A stretch of 64,000 nt of DNA from Eubacterium xylanophilum ATCC 35991 (GCF_000518685.1 NZ_JAEB01000011.1:1-64000), one strand, 5' to 3'. Shown: positions 8,665 through 18,049, counted from the stretch's first letter. Program-made: numbers and translations. The notes: generated by a model from the letters alone, not told the origin.

Positions 8665-9520
8665 TTATCCCCCTCCTGTTCACTATTTTTTCCATTTCAC
8701 TATAATCCCTATCAGGGTTTTTCTTCTTTGAAATTTCCACCAACTTTTCTGCCAAGCTCAGATATGCATTTTTTTCTATCTTTCCAAGGCACTCGATATG
8801 CTTAATAACAGTCCCTATATCATTCCTCTCAATTGGCCCGGTAAGAGCTTCCACTGGCGATGTCGACAACATATTATCTATGTTATTTTTCACCAATGGC
8901 TCTATCAACTCACGAGCTGATTTCTCGTCAAAGCCACAATCTATTAACATATCAACTCCCATTTGATACAGTCCAATCATCATATTGCTGACAACAGAAG
9001 CCGCAGCGTGGTACCTAATTTTAGTCTCCGGTCTGATGATATTAATTTTGTTTCCTAGTCGTGAAAATATTCCGCCAACAACATCCTGTGCAACTTTATC
9101 TCCCTCCACAGTAAAACTCACTTTTCCCATCCCCTTGTAAGAATTCATCTTATCACTAAATGCATACATAGGATGAATCGAGCAGGCATATGCACCTTTC
9201 TCTTTCCGCCCCGCAAATAGCTCTGATGAGAGTGAGCCACTAAAATGACAGAATATTTTACCTTCTATATCATTCACTATTATTTCTTTCCAAACCTCCG
9301 ATATAGCTGCATCACTAGTTGTTATAAATATAATATTACATTCAGATAAGAGCATCTGAACTGAATCAAATGCTCTTGTATCTACAAATTCGGCAGCAAA
9401 TCTTGCACTATCCAAAGACTTGCTTGCATAACCAACAATTGTATTCCCGCCTAGAGCAAGGTACTTTCCAACAGAACATCCTACCTTGCCGGCACCTATT
9501 ATTCCTATTTTATTAGACAT
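8657..9520 (-). CDS. DUF2520 Rossmann-fold oxidoreductase-like protein
   Basis: This 287-residue protein begins with a dinucleotide-binding fingerprint 'IGIIGAGKVGCSVGKYL' and continues with a domain of the DUF2520 type, including 'CSIHPMYAFSD' and 'YHAAASVVSNMMIGLYQMG', which are typical of this family. The fold resembles NADP-dependent 6-phosphogluconate or ketopantoate reductases, so it is probably an NAD(P)-dependent dehydrogenase. No substrate is established for the family. It starts 2 nt after fabZ and its ribosome binding site lies in the fabZ end. It overlaps the methyltransferase by 8 nt, which points to a tight operon. Confidence 0.85.
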   Translation of the reverse strand: MSNKIGIIGAGKVGCSVGKYLALGGNTIVGYASKSLDSARFAAEFVDTRAFDSVQMLLSECNIIFITTSDAAISEVWKEIIVNDIEGKIFCHFSGSLSSELFAGRKEKGAYACSIHPMYAFSDKMNSYKGMGKVSFTVEGDKVAQDVVGGIFSRLGNKINIIRPETKIRYHAAASVVSNMMIGLYQMGVDMLIDCGFDEKSARELIEPLVKNNIDNMLSTSPVEALTGPIERNDIGTVIKHIECLGKIEKNAYLSLAEKLVEISKKKNPDRDYSEMEKIVNRRGINV

Positions 9521-9522
9521 AT

Positions 9523-9951
9523 TTATCCCTCGATTGCAAATGTCAATTCACATATTACTGCAACTTTTCCATCCACTGTCGCCTTAGCTTTACCGATACC
9601 AATAGGACCTTTTCTCTGAATAATCTCACACTCAAGAGTCATCACATCTCCAGGGATTACCTGACGCTTGAATTTGGCATTCTTAATTCCGCCAAACAGA
9701 GCTATCTTTCCTTTGTTTGCTTCTTCCGATAGAATTGCAACAGCACCAGTCTGAGCAAGAGCCTCGATAATCAATACACCCGGCATAACGTGCTTCTCAG
9801 GGAAATGTCCCAAGAACTGCATCTCATTGGCAGTGACGCATTTCACTCCCTTGGCGCTCACACCCGGCTCACACTCATCGATTCTATCCACCAACAAAAA
9901 TGGATATCTATGTGGAATTATCTCCTGTATTTCATTTGAATTTAATTGCAT
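9523..9951 (-). CDS. fabZ: 3-hydroxyacyl-ACP dehydratase FabZ
   Basis: FabZ removes water from 3-hydroxyacyl-ACP in each round of type II fatty-acid elongation. The 142-residue hot-dog protein shows '[11 protein letters not shown]' and the catalytic pair His49 ('[11 protein letters not shown]') and Glu63 ('[11 protein letters not shown]'). I chose the ATG at 9951 because AGGAGG sits 8 nt before it; a longer frame to 9993 lacks a site and adds residues absent in the family. It follows fabF by 75 nt in the fab operon. No accB lies between fabF and fabZ, although in many clostridia it does. Confidence 0.95.
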   Translation of the reverse strand: MQLNSNEIQEIIPHRYPFLLVDRIDECEPGVSAKGVKCVTANEMQFLGHFPEKHVMPGVLIIEALAQTGAVAILSEEANKGKIALFGGIKNAKFKRQVIPGDVMTLECEIIQRKGPIGIGKAKATVDGKVAVICELTFAIEG

Positions 9952-10026
9952 ATTTATTGCCTCCTTAGTCAAGTAATCCCGCAAATACACCAAGTCCGTG
10001 ACAAAGTATACTTACGGGAAACTATA

Positions 10027-11262
10027 TTAATCTTCGTATTTCTTACAAATAATAGATGCGTTGTGTCCACCGAATCCAAGTGAGTTTGACATTGCATATT
10101 TAATATCTACATTTCTTCCCTCATTTGGAACTATGTCAAGGTCACAATTCTCATCCGGAACTTTATAATTAATTGTCGCTGGAACAAAACCATTTTTAAG
10201 AGCAAGAACACATACGATTCCCTCAATTGCTCCACTTGCTCCAAGTAAATGTCCCACCATTGACTTTGTTGAGCTAACCATAAGCTTCTTAGCATGATCG
10301 CCAAATGCAATCTTGATGGCTCTTGTCTCACACTTATCATTGAGTGGTGTTGATGTTCCATGAGCATTAATATAATCGATATCCTCTGGATTAAGTGAAG
10401 CGTCTTTGACAGCTGCTGCCATACACTTAGATGCAATAGAACCGTCCTCAAGTGGTGCTGTCATATGATATGCATCGCAGTTTGTTGCATATCCAACAAC
10501 TTCACCGTAGATCTTAGCTCCTCTTGCCTTAGCATGCTCAAGTTCCTCGAGCATAAGCATACCTGAACCCTCACCAATTACGAAACCACTTCTCTCCTTG
10601 TCAAATGGAATTGAAGCGCGATTAGGATCATCGGTTGAGTTAAGTGCCTGCATTACTGTAAATCCGCCAACACCCATGTTTGTTACGCAAGCCTCGGCTC
10701 CACCTGCCATAATCACATCATGATAACCGTCTCTGATATTGTGGAACGCCTCTCCAATCGCATTAGTTCCACCTGCACATGCTGTAGTCACACATGTACA
10801 TATTCCATGGAATCCGTTCTGAATAGCAACTTTCGCTGCTGCCATATTTGAGATAGACATAGGAATAAAGAAAGGTGATATTCTCTCATATCCTTTATTC
10901 AAGCCCTTCTCAGTCTCGCTACAAATAGTTGAAAGTCCACCGATACCGCTTGAAACAATAACTCCGCATCTATCTGTATCTTCCTTAGAAACATCGATTC
11001 CTGAGTCTTTCATTGCCTCATCTGCAGCTGCAAGGGCAAGCTGTGTAAACCTGTCACATCTTCTTGCCTCTTTTCTGTCCATGTAATCCTCAGGCTTAAA
11101 TCCCTTAACTTCTGCTGCAAGTGTAACCTTACGTCCTGTCGCATCATACTGGGTAATTGGTGCAATTCCACATTTACCAGCTTTAACTGCTTCCCATGTA
11201 TCTGCTACTGTATTTCCAATAGGTGTCACAGCACCCATTCCTGTTACTACCACACGTCTCAT
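10027..11262 (-). CDS. fabF: Beta-ketoacyl-ACP synthase II FabF
   Basis: FabF condenses malonyl-ACP with growing acyl-ACP chains. The 411-residue thiolase-fold protein keeps the active-site Cys162 ('TTACAGGTNAIG') and both histidines ('INAHGTSTPLND' and 'SMVGHLLGASGA'). The start at 11262 has GGAGG 8 nt upstream. Its ATG overlaps the fabG stop codon as ATGA, a sign of translational coupling. Length and motifs are normal. Confidence 0.96.
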   Translation of the reverse strand: MRRVVVTGMGAVTPIGNTVADTWEAVKAGKCGIAPITQYDATGRKVTLAAEVKGFKPEDYMDRKEARRCDRFTQLALAAADEAMKDSGIDVSKEDTDRCGVIVSSGIGGLSTICSETEKGLNKGYERISPFFIPMSISNMAAAKVAIQNGFHGICTCVTTACAGGTNAIGEAFHNIRDGYHDVIMAGGAEACVTNMGVGGFTVMQALNSTDDPNRASIPFDKERSGFVIGEGSGMLMLEELEHAKARGAKIYGEVVGYATNCDAYHMTAPLEDGSIASKCMAAAVKDASLNPEDIDYINAHGTSTPLNDKCETRAIKIAFGDHAKKLMVSSTKSMVGHLLGASGAIEGIVCVLALKNGFVPATINYKVPDENCDLDIVPNEGRNVDIKYAMSNSLGFGGHNASIICKKYED

Positions 11263-11993
11263 ATTGCTAATCCTCCATTTACACATAAAACTTGTCCTGT
11301 AATATAATTGCTGTCATCGCTCGCAAGGAATGACACAGCTCCTGCGATATCCTCAGGAGTACCAATTCTCCTCATAGGAATTGCCTTCTTAAATTCATCA
11401 AGCTGCTTCTCTCCAACCTGATTGAGCATATCTGTCTCAATTGTACCAGGTGCAATTGCGTTAACTGTAATCTGCTTTCTAGCCACTTCCTTAGCCAATG
11501 ACTTGGTCATTCCGATTATACCGGCCTTAGTAGCTGAGTAGTTAACCTGACCAATATTTCCATTAACTCCGGCATAACTACTGATATTGATGATTGATCC
11601 ACCTTTGTTCATTTTCCTAGACGCTGCGCGCATCATGTAAAATGGTCCTTTGAGGTTGACATCCACAACATCGGCAAAATCCTCATCAGACATCTTGAAA
11701 ATAAGATTGTCCCTCGTGATTCCAGCGTTGTTTACAAGAACGTCAATCTTGCCATAGTTTTCAACCACCTCGTCGACAAGCTTCTGACACTCATCAGAAT
11801 TAGCAACATCTCTCTTGATGCCTTCTGCTTTTACGCCCTCTTTTTCACATAGTTTGACTGTCTCCTTGGCAGCTTCTTCGTTTGATTGGTAAGTAAACAC
11901 GATGTCAAATCCATCTTTTGCAAGACGCTCACAACATGCTCTACCGATTCCACGACTTCCGCCTGTGACAATCGCTAATTTTTTGTCTTCCAT
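11259..11993 (-). CDS. fabG: 3-oxoacyl-ACP reductase FabG
   Basis: FabG is the NADPH-dependent ketoreductase of fatty-acid elongation. The 244-residue short-chain dehydrogenase shows the cofactor motif 'TGGSRGIG', the 'NNAG' motif and the catalytic Ser-Tyr-Lys set ('INISSYAG', 'YSATKAG'). The start at 11993 is preceded by AGGAG at 12001-12005; a longer frame upstream would add a basic non-family extension. The stop overlaps the fabF start. The 159-nt leader before it contains three small hairpins. Confidence 0.95.
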   Translation of the reverse strand: MEDKKLAIVTGGSRGIGRACCERLAKDGFDIVFTYQSNEEAAKETVKLCEKEGVKAEGIKRDVANSDECQKLVDEVVENYGKIDVLVNNAGITRDNLIFKMSDEDFADVVDVNLKGPFYMMRAASRKMNKGGSIINISSYAGVNGNIGQVNYSATKAGIIGMTKSLAKEVARKQITVNAIAPGTIETDMLNQVGEKQLDEFKKAIPMRRIGTPEDIAGAVSFLASDDSNYITGQVLCVNGGLAI

Positions 11994-12014
11994 TTTCGCT
12001 CTCCTTTTACTCTT

Positions 12015-12086
12015 GTCGGCTCTCTTTCCGACATTATTTTTTTGAGTGTTACCACACACTCGACACCGACTTTCTCTCCAAAGTCG
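12015..12086 (-). promoter_or_regulatory. Three consecutive hairpins in the fabD-fabG gap
   Basis: Inverted repeats GTCGG/CCGAC (12015-12032), GAGTGT/ACACTC (12044-12061) and CGACTTT/AAAGTCG (12067-12086) lie side by side in the fabG leader. None has a U-tract in the minus-strand sense, so they are more likely mRNA-stability, processing or translational elements than terminators. Confidence 0.45.
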
Positions 12087-12152
12087 CTGCCAGCTCTTCT
12101 ATCTATTATAAATGTAGTCCGGGACTCTCCTTCCCATTCCACAATAATAGCA

Positions 12153-13088
12153 TTATCTGCTTGCCAAAAGATTCTTAATATCTTCTGCCGTCTCAATATT
12201 GTATGCTTTGACATCAACACCAAGTTTCTTTGCAGTCTTCTTGAGAAAACCAGTAAGGGCCTTTCCAGGACCAATCTCAATAAACTCATCAGCGCCCCAT
12301 TTTATCAAAGTTTCCAAATCCTTCTCCATGCGAACACTGTTCTGAACCTGCTGGCACAATACTTCCTTCACATCTTGACTATCCTTGTCATAAAACTCTC
12401 CGGTCAAGTTAAGGGCAACCGGTATAGTTGGTTCATTAAACTCGAGGGTTGCAAACAATTCCTTTAATTTATCTGCAGCCGGAGTCATATAAGACGTGTG
12501 AAATGGTCCGCTAACCTTGAGTCTGATTGCTCTCTTACAACCCTGTTCCTTGAGAATCGCCTCTGTAGCCGCCACGGCTTCCTCATCTCCACAAATAACA
12601 TACTGGCCCGGGCAGTTGTAATTGGCAATCTTAACAATTCCATCGCCCTTCCACTGTGCGCAAGCCTCTTCAATTACTTCTGGTTCCATGCCCATAATGG
12701 CACTCATACTTGTATTTATTCCCTCTGCGGCATCTCTCATGGCTTTTCCACGGTACTCAGTTATATTAATATATGTCTTTGCATCCATCACACCTGCTGC
12801 ATGGAGTGCTCCATATTCACCTATACTAAGTCCACAAGCTGCATCAGGTTCAATTCCATTGGCTTTTAATACTGCCGTTACACCTGCTGCAAACCCAGCA
12901 AGACATGGTTGCGTATATTCTGTCTGAGTCATCTTCTCCATCGGACCATTTTTCATCAAATCTCCGAGATCAAATGAAACCTCCGCATTATCAATTACAT
13001 TTCTATATTCTTCAAATTCATCGTAGATATCTTGTCCCATACCTACTTTCTGGCTTCCTTGACCAGCGTATAAAAATACTGTCTTCAC
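12153..13088 (-). CDS. fabD: Malonyl-CoA:ACP transacylase FabD
   Basis: FabD loads malonyl groups onto acyl carrier protein. The 311-residue protein has the 'YAGQGSQKVGMG' start motif, nucleophile Ser88 in 'GLSIGEY' and the histidine motif 'VSGPFHTSYM'. The start codon is GTG at 13088, with GGAGG 7 nt upstream. It follows fabK closely (18 nt), in the usual clostridial order. The next gene, fabG, is separated by a 159-nt leader. Confidence 0.95.
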   Translation of the reverse strand: MKTVFLYAGQGSQKVGMGQDIYDEFEEYRNVIDNAEVSFDLGDLMKNGPMEKMTQTEYTQPCLAGFAAGVTAVLKANGIEPDAACGLSIGEYGALHAAGVMDAKTYINITEYRGKAMRDAAEGINTSMSAIMGMEPEVIEEACAQWKGDGIVKIANYNCPGQYVICGDEEAVAATEAILKEQGCKRAIRLKVSGPFHTSYMTPAADKLKELFATLEFNEPTIPVALNLTGEFYDKDSQDVKEVLCQQVQNSVRMEKDLETLIKWGADEFIEIGPGKALTGFLKKTAKKLGVDVKAYNIETAEDIKNLLASR

Positions 13089-13106
13089 AACAATACCTCC
13101 ATCTGA

Positions 13107-14039
13107 TTAAATTCTATCACTCAAACCAGCAATGACTTTCTGGCTTTCAGCATACATATCTTCAAATATATCTGCAAGTGGTCTAATCTCTTTTAACTGA
13201 CCAACTGCCTGTCCTGCCATAAGGGAACCGGTATCTGTGTCTCCATCAAATACAGATCTTCTAAGTGATCCAAGAGTATACTTCTCAAGTTCCTCCACAG
13301 TAGCACCTTTCTTCTCCTGCATGACATACTCTCTAGCCATCTTATTCTTGATAACTCTAACAGGAGTTCCGGCAATACGACCGGTTACAGTTGTGGAGTT
13401 GTCCTTGGCCTTTAATACTGCTGCCTTGTATGCTTCATGAATAGGACATTCGTTAGATGCAAGAAGACATGTTCCAAGCTGTGCTCCAATAGCTCCAAGA
13501 GCGATAGCTGCTGCATACTGTCTTCCGTCAGCAATACCTCCTGCTGCAATAACAGGAATATCAAGAGCATCAACAACCTGAGGTACCAGTGTCATAGTTG
13601 TCATCTCTCCAACATGTCCACCACTCTCTGTTCCCTCAGCAATAACCGCATCTGCTCCCATCTTCTGCATTCTCTTTGCAAGAGCGACTCCTGAAACAAC
13701 CGGAATAACCATCATTCCGCTCTCTTTCCATGCATCGATATATTTACTAGGGCTTCCTGCTCCTGTTGTAACAATCTTAACACCTTCCTCAAGAATCACC
13801 TGTGCCATATCCGCTGCTTGAGGATGCATAAGCATAAGGTTTACACCAAAAGGTTTATCTGTCTTAGATTTGCAGATACGAATATTCTCCCTCAACATAT
13901 CTACATCCATACCACCTGCTCCAACTAATCCAAGTCCACCTGCATTTGATACACTGGCAGCAAACTCACCAGTTGCAATATTAGCCATTCCACCTTGAAT
14001 AAATGGGTACTTAGTGCCCAACATTTCCTGTAATTTCAT
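13107..14039 (-). CDS. fabK: Enoyl-ACP reductase II FabK (FMN)
   Basis: FabK is the flavin-dependent enoyl-ACP reductase that replaces FabI in many Firmicutes. The 310-residue TIM-barrel protein of the nitronate monooxygenase-like family shows 'PFIQGGMANIATGEFAA', 'VKIVTTGAGSPSKYI', 'EGTESGGHVG' and the FMN-phosphate motif 'IPVIAAGGIADGRQ'. It is first in the operon behind an extended -10 promoter (14127-14155). No fabI is seen in the window. fabH and acpP, which often precede fabK in clostridia, are absent here. Confidence 0.94.
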   Translation of the reverse strand: MKLQEMLGTKYPFIQGGMANIATGEFAASVSNAGGLGLVGAGGMDVDMLRENIRICKSKTDKPFGVNLMLMHPQAADMAQVILEEGVKIVTTGAGSPSKYIDAWKESGMMVIPVVSGVALAKRMQKMGADAVIAEGTESGGHVGEMTTMTLVPQVVDALDIPVIAAGGIADGRQYAAAIALGAIGAQLGTCLLASNECPIHEAYKAAVLKAKDNSTTVTGRIAGTPVRVIKNKMAREYVMQEKKGATVEELEKYTLGSLRRSVFDGDTDTGSLMAGQAVGQLKEIRPLADIFEDMYAESQKVIAGLSDRI

Positions 14040-14065
14040 ATTTCTTACCTCTCCTAATCAAAATC

Positions 14066-14074
14066 TTGATAATC
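14066..14074. promoter_or_regulatory. Possible FabT-like half operator before fabK
   Basis: TTGATAATC (minus strand GATTATCAA) lies in the fabK leader. It resembles the core of the FabT operator known in streptococci, but the flanks are not symmetric. No fabT gene is in the window. Confidence 0.25.
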
Positions 14075-14096
14075 GTATTATGAGAATACTTTTCCA

Positions 14097-14155
14097 CGGG
14101 CAACCCTCGCCCGCACATTCTTTTCAATTATAGCACATTCGAAGAAAATCGGCAA
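14097..14155 (-). promoter_or_regulatory. Promoter and leader hairpin of the fab operon
   Basis: On the minus strand TTGCCG (14150-14155), 17 nt, then TATAAT (14127-14132) preceded by TG, an extended -10. Just downstream CGGGC pairs with GCCCG (14097-14113), giving a small hairpin in the leader. Confidence 0.7.
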
Positions 14156-14202
14156 CTTTCAATTTATGGAAGTGCTTATGGTTGGGGGGCGGGGTAGTAC
14201 GG

Positions 14203-15063
14203 TCACCCCTTCAGCTCATCTGCCAATGCCGCAAACTCCTGCAGCGACAATTTCTCGCCTCGAATAGTTGGACTAATTCCAAGCTTTTCCAAAGCCGCCA
14301 CCACGTCTTGCTTACTATATGACAACTCGGGGCTATTGGCGATTCCATTTTGTAGAGTCTTGCGGCGCTGGTTAAAGGACGCCCTAATAAGTTTGAACAT
14401 AAGCTTTTCATCCTTTACTTCCACAGGATTTTTGTCGAGACAACTGAGCCTGATTACCGCGCTTCCCACGTTTGGGCGTGGGATGAAGCAATTTGGCGGA
14501 ACATTGGCAGCAATATACGGTTCTGCATAATACTGGACAGCAAGCGAAAGTGCGCCATAATCCTTTGTGCCGGGTTCGGCTTTCATCCTCTCTGCAACCT
14601 CTTTTTGAACCATGACTGTAACATTATCAAGGGGAACTCTACTCTCAAAGAGTTCCATTACAATCGGAGTTGTTATGTAATATGGCAAGTTTGCAACGAT
14701 TTTAATTGGCTTTCCTTCGTTGTATTGCTTGGAAATTGCCACGATATCTTGCTTTAATATGTCTCCTTGAATTATGGTTATATTGTCATAGTCTGACAAA
14801 GTTTCTGCCAAGATATCTATCAGGTTTTTATCTATTTCAACTGCGAGGACATGTCTGGCTCGCTCGCACAGGTACTGGGTCAGCGTTCCTATTCCGGGAC
14901 CTATTTCCAGCACAAAATCATCCTTTGTTATCTGTGCCGCATCGACGATTTTATCCAGCACATGAGGGTCGATCAAGAAATTCTGGCCAAACTTTTTCTT
15001 GAACTGAAAGTCATGCTTTTTTATGACATTTATAGTTTCCTGTGGATTACTTAATTTACTCAT
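14203..15063 (-). CDS. rsmA: 16S rRNA (adenine1518/1519-N6)-dimethyltransferase RsmA/KsgA
   Basis: RsmA dimethylates two adjacent adenines in the 3' terminal helix of 16S rRNA late in 30S assembly. The 286-residue protein has 'KKFGQNFLIDPHVL' at the start, SAM motif 'VLEIGPGIGTLTQYL' and the catalytic 'NLPYYITTPI' motif. It begins 8 nt after the tatD stop, with an AGGAG site. The tatD-rsmA pairing is common in Firmicutes. Confidence 0.96.
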   Translation of the reverse strand: MSKLSNPQETINVIKKHDFQFKKKFGQNFLIDPHVLDKIVDAAQITKDDFVLEIGPGIGTLTQYLCERARHVLAVEIDKNLIDILAETLSDYDNITIIQGDILKQDIVAISKQYNEGKPIKIVANLPYYITTPIVMELFESRVPLDNVTVMVQKEVAERMKAEPGTKDYGALSLAVQYYAEPYIAANVPPNCFIPRPNVGSAVIRLSCLDKNPVEVKDEKLMFKLIRASFNQRRKTLQNGIANSPELSYSKQDVVAALEKLGISPTIRGEKLSLQEFAALADELKG

Positions 15064-15071
15064 ATATTCTC

Positions 15072-15836
15072 CTATATTCTATACATCTTCTTGGCATTTT
15101 CTTCCGTAACTCTGATAACCTCATCTTCAGAAACGCCCTTTAGATCTGCGATTTGCGTCACTACATACTTAAGGTTTGTCGAATCATTTCTCTCGCCTCT
15201 GTGGGGTTCCGGGGAGAGATATGGGCAATCCGTCTCGATAACAATATTATCAAGAGAAATATTCCGCACAACTTCCTTCAGCTTCTTGCCGTTTTTAAAT
15301 GTTACCACTCCGCCAACGCCGATATAAAATCCCATATCTACATATTCTCTCGCCATTTCTGCCGAATATGAATAACAATGTATGACACCACCGCACTCTC
15401 CGAGGTTGGTCTCCTTGATAATCTTCATGGTATCCTCTGCCGCATCTCGACTATGAATTATGACCGGAAGATTTACTTGTTTGGCAACTTCTATCTGGCG
15501 GCGGAACCATTTTTCTTGGAGTTCCTTGCTTGGCTCATCGTAATGATAGTCAAGCCCCATCTCCCCTATGGCAACAACTTTGGGATCCGCAGCATTGTCA
15601 ATGAGCCACTGGATTTCCGCCTCATTTAAATCTTCCACATCGTAGGGATGGGTTCCGATAGCTGCATATATAAAGTCATACTTGTGAGCCAGTTCCAGTG
15701 CAGCCTTGCTGGTTTTAGGAGATGCTCCTACACTGACAATATGCCCTACACCATTGGCACTCATGTTTGCCAACAGTTCCTCTCTGTCTTCATTAAAAAC
15801 CTCATCATCATAATGAGCATGTGTATCAAAAATCAT
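15072..15836 (-). CDS. tatD: TatD family metal-dependent hydrolase
   Basis: This 254-residue protein is a TatD-type DNase, a TIM-barrel metallohydrolase that degrades DNA ends. Metal ligands are visible in order: 'DTHAHYDDE' (two His), 'IGEMGLDYHYD' (Glu), 'VIHSRDA' (His), 'GVIHCYS' (His) and 'IETDCPYL' (Asp). I chose the ATG at 15836, with a GAGGTGA site just upstream, over a longer frame to 15884. It leads the pair with rsmA. Confidence 0.93.
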   Translation of the reverse strand: MIFDTHAHYDDEVFNEDREELLANMSANGVGHIVSVGASPKTSKAALELAHKYDFIYAAIGTHPYDVEDLNEAEIQWLIDNAADPKVVAIGEMGLDYHYDEPSKELQEKWFRRQIEVAKQVNLPVIIHSRDAAEDTMKIIKETNLGECGGVIHCYSYSAEMAREYVDMGFYIGVGGVVTFKNGKKLKEVVRNISLDNIVIETDCPYLSPEPHRGERNDSTNLKYVVTQIADLKGVSEDEVIRVTEENAKKMYRI

Positions 15837-15877
15837 CGTTTCACCTCGTAATATATGATTTCTCAAAAACTCAGAAA

Positions 15878-15912
15878 CAGGCATCTAATCGGAATTATCC
15901 GACTAGTGCCTG
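15878..15912 (-). terminator. Terminator after metG
   Basis: CAGGCA plus CTAGTCGG pair with CCGATTAG plus TGCCTG around an ATAATT loop on the minus strand, followed by TTTCTGAGTTTTT. It lies 26 nt after the metG stop. Confidence 0.75.
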
Positions 15913-15937
15913 ATACTTTGTTAAGCTATGTAATTAA

Positions 15938-17905
15938 TTAGCAGATTTCTGCACCTGCCGGCATATCCTTCTCAGGTGTGAGAAGTGCAAGATTGCCTTC
16001 TGCATCCTCTGCGCAAAGAAGCATACCCTCTGAAAGTACGCCTGCAAGTTTGGCTGGCTTGAGATTCACAAGAACCATAACCTTCTTGCCGACCATTTCT
16101 TCCGGACTGTAGTACTTCTTGATGCCGGAAACTATCTGCTTAACTTCGCTTCCGATGCGAACCTGTGAGCAAAGAAGCTTCTTAGATTTCTCAACTGCCT
16201 CGCACTTGATAATCTCGCCCACTTGGAACTGCATTTTCATGAAGTCATCGAATGTAATCTCTTCTTTTGGTTCGATGTCGATCACATCGCCCTCATCCAC
16301 TTCATTTTCTTCTTCAACCGGCTGCTCGTACTTTTCCTTTACTTTGGCAAGAAGCTCGTCCTTGTCAATTCTTGCAAACAAGATTTCTGGGCTGTCTGTA
16401 ACCTTAGTTCCTGATACATAATCGCCCGTCTTAAGATCAGCGAGATCGCCCTTAGGAGCATTTATCTGCTTCAAAACTTTCTCTGATGTCTCAGGCATGA
16501 ATGAGTCTAGGAGTGTTGCTCCAACGCGGATTCCGTCAAGCAAGTTATAGAGAACAGTAGCTAGTCTATCCTGCTTTGCCTCATCCTTTGCCAATGCCCA
16601 AGGCATAGTCTCGTCAATATACTTATTGCAACGTTTAAATACGGTAAATATCTCTGTAATTGCATCCGCAACGCGAAGCTTGTCCATCTTCTCGGAAACT
16701 TTCTTTGGCGCGGCATTTACTACATTTTTGAGTTCCTCATCTATCTTGGCCTCGTCGCCATCAGCAACATTTTTGTTCTCAATAACGCCATCAAAGTATT
16801 TGTTGGACATGCTGATAGTTCTGTTGACAAGGTTTCCTAGCACGTTTGCAAGATCAGAATTCATGCGCTCTACGAGAAGATCCCATGTAATTACGCCATC
16901 ATTTTCAAAAGGCATCTCATGAAGAACGAAGTAACGAACGGCATCAACGCCAAACTCATTAACAAGGTCATCTGCGTAGATAACATTTCCCTTGCTCTTG
17001 CTCATCTTGCCGTCGCCTTGCAGGAGCCATGGATGGCCAAATACCTGCTTAGGCAATGGCTCACCAAGTGCCATAAGTATAATTGGCCAGTAAATTGTGT
17101 GGAAACGAAGGATGTCCTTGCCGATCAAGTGAAGATCTGCTGGCCAGAACTTGGCATACAAATCATCACTGTCTCCGTCTACATCATATCCAAGTCCGGT
17201 GATATAGTTACTGAGGGCGTCTACCCACACGTAAACTACGTGATCCGGGTCAAAATCCACAGGAATTCCCCACTTGAAACTTGAACGTGACACGCACAAA
17301 TCCTGAAGTCCCGGGATGAGGAAGTTATTCATCATCTCGTTCTTGCGTGACTCAGGCTGTATAAATTCCGGATGAGTGTTGATATGCTCGATAAGTCTGT
17401 CCTGATACTTGCTGAGTTTGAGGAAATACGCCTCCTCCTTGGCTTCTGTACACTCTCTTCCACAGTCGGGACATTTTCCATCAACTAACTGTGACTTCGT
17501 GAAAAAAGACTCACAAGGAGTACAATACATACCCTCGTACTCACCCTTATATATGTCGCCCTGTTCATAGAGCTTCTTAAAAATCTTCTGGATTTGCTTC
17601 TCATGATAGTCATCTGTCGTTCTGATGAATTTGTCATAAGAAGTATTCATAAGATCCCATATTCTCTTAATCTCTGATGAGACGTTGTCAACAAACTGCT
17701 TAGGCGTAATCCCCGCCTCTGAGGCTTTAATCTCAATCTTCTGACCGTGCTCGTCCGTACCCGTCTGGAAGCGCACATCATAGCCTTCATTTCTCTTATA
17801 TCTGCAAATTGCATCCGCAAGCACAATCTCATATGTGTTTCCAATATGCGGCTTACCAGAAGTATATGCAATTGCAGTAGTGAGGTAATACTTCTTCTTG
17901 TCCAT
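15938..17905 (-). CDS. metG: Methionyl-tRNA synthetase
   Basis: MetG charges tRNA(Met). The 655-residue class I synthetase shows the HIGH-type motif 'GKPHIGNTYE', a Cys4-type zinc knuckle ('CTPCESFF...CPDCGREC'), the KMSKS loop ('GDGKMSKSKGN') and a C-terminal Trbp111/EMAPII-like tRNA-binding domain (about 545-655, 'FDDFMKMQFQVGEI'). This is the usual length for the form with the appended domain. It has its own promoter (18021-18049) and terminator. Confidence 0.97.
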   Translation of the reverse strand: MDKKKYYLTTAIAYTSGKPHIGNTYEIVLADAICRYKRNEGYDVRFQTGTDEHGQKIEIKASEAGITPKQFVDNVSSEIKRIWDLMNTSYDKFIRTTDDYHEKQIQKIFKKLYEQGDIYKGEYEGMYCTPCESFFTKSQLVDGKCPDCGRECTEAKEEAYFLKLSKYQDRLIEHINTHPEFIQPESRKNEMMNNFLIPGLQDLCVSRSSFKWGIPVDFDPDHVVYVWVDALSNYITGLGYDVDGDSDDLYAKFWPADLHLIGKDILRFHTIYWPIILMALGEPLPKQVFGHPWLLQGDGKMSKSKGNVIYADDLVNEFGVDAVRYFVLHEMPFENDGVITWDLLVERMNSDLANVLGNLVNRTISMSNKYFDGVIENKNVADGDEAKIDEELKNVVNAAPKKVSEKMDKLRVADAITEIFTVFKRCNKYIDETMPWALAKDEAKQDRLATVLYNLLDGIRVGATLLDSFMPETSEKVLKQINAPKGDLADLKTGDYVSGTKVTDSPEILFARIDKDELLAKVKEKYEQPVEEENEVDEGDVIDIEPKEEITFDDFMKMQFQVGEIIKCEAVEKSKKLLCSQVRIGSEVKQIVSGIKKYYSPEEMVGKKVMVLVNLKPAKLAGVLSEGMLLCAEDAEGNLALLTPEKDMPAGAEIC

Positions 17906-18020
17906 GTTCTAATTCCTCTCTTCTTTATATTATCGGGACTCCCTTTTTTACAGATAAATGTTCCGCCATTTTCTGCGATAAGGCACACAAATCCCATACT
18001 ATAACAAAAACATATACTCT

Positions 18021-18049
18021 AGTTTACCAAGTTATGGTTGAATTGTCAA
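18021..18049 (-). promoter_or_regulatory. Promoter of metG
   Basis: On the minus strand TTGACA (18044-18049), 17 nt, TAAACT (18021-18026). The -35 overlaps the metE stop codon. The 115-nt leader contains the AAATGTTCCGCC motif (17956-17967). No T-box motif was found in it. Confidence 0.55.

Noticed and set aside
9523-9993. Longer FabZ starting at 9993
   Set aside because: AGGAGG lies 8 nt before the ATG at 9951 and the extra residues do not fit the family.
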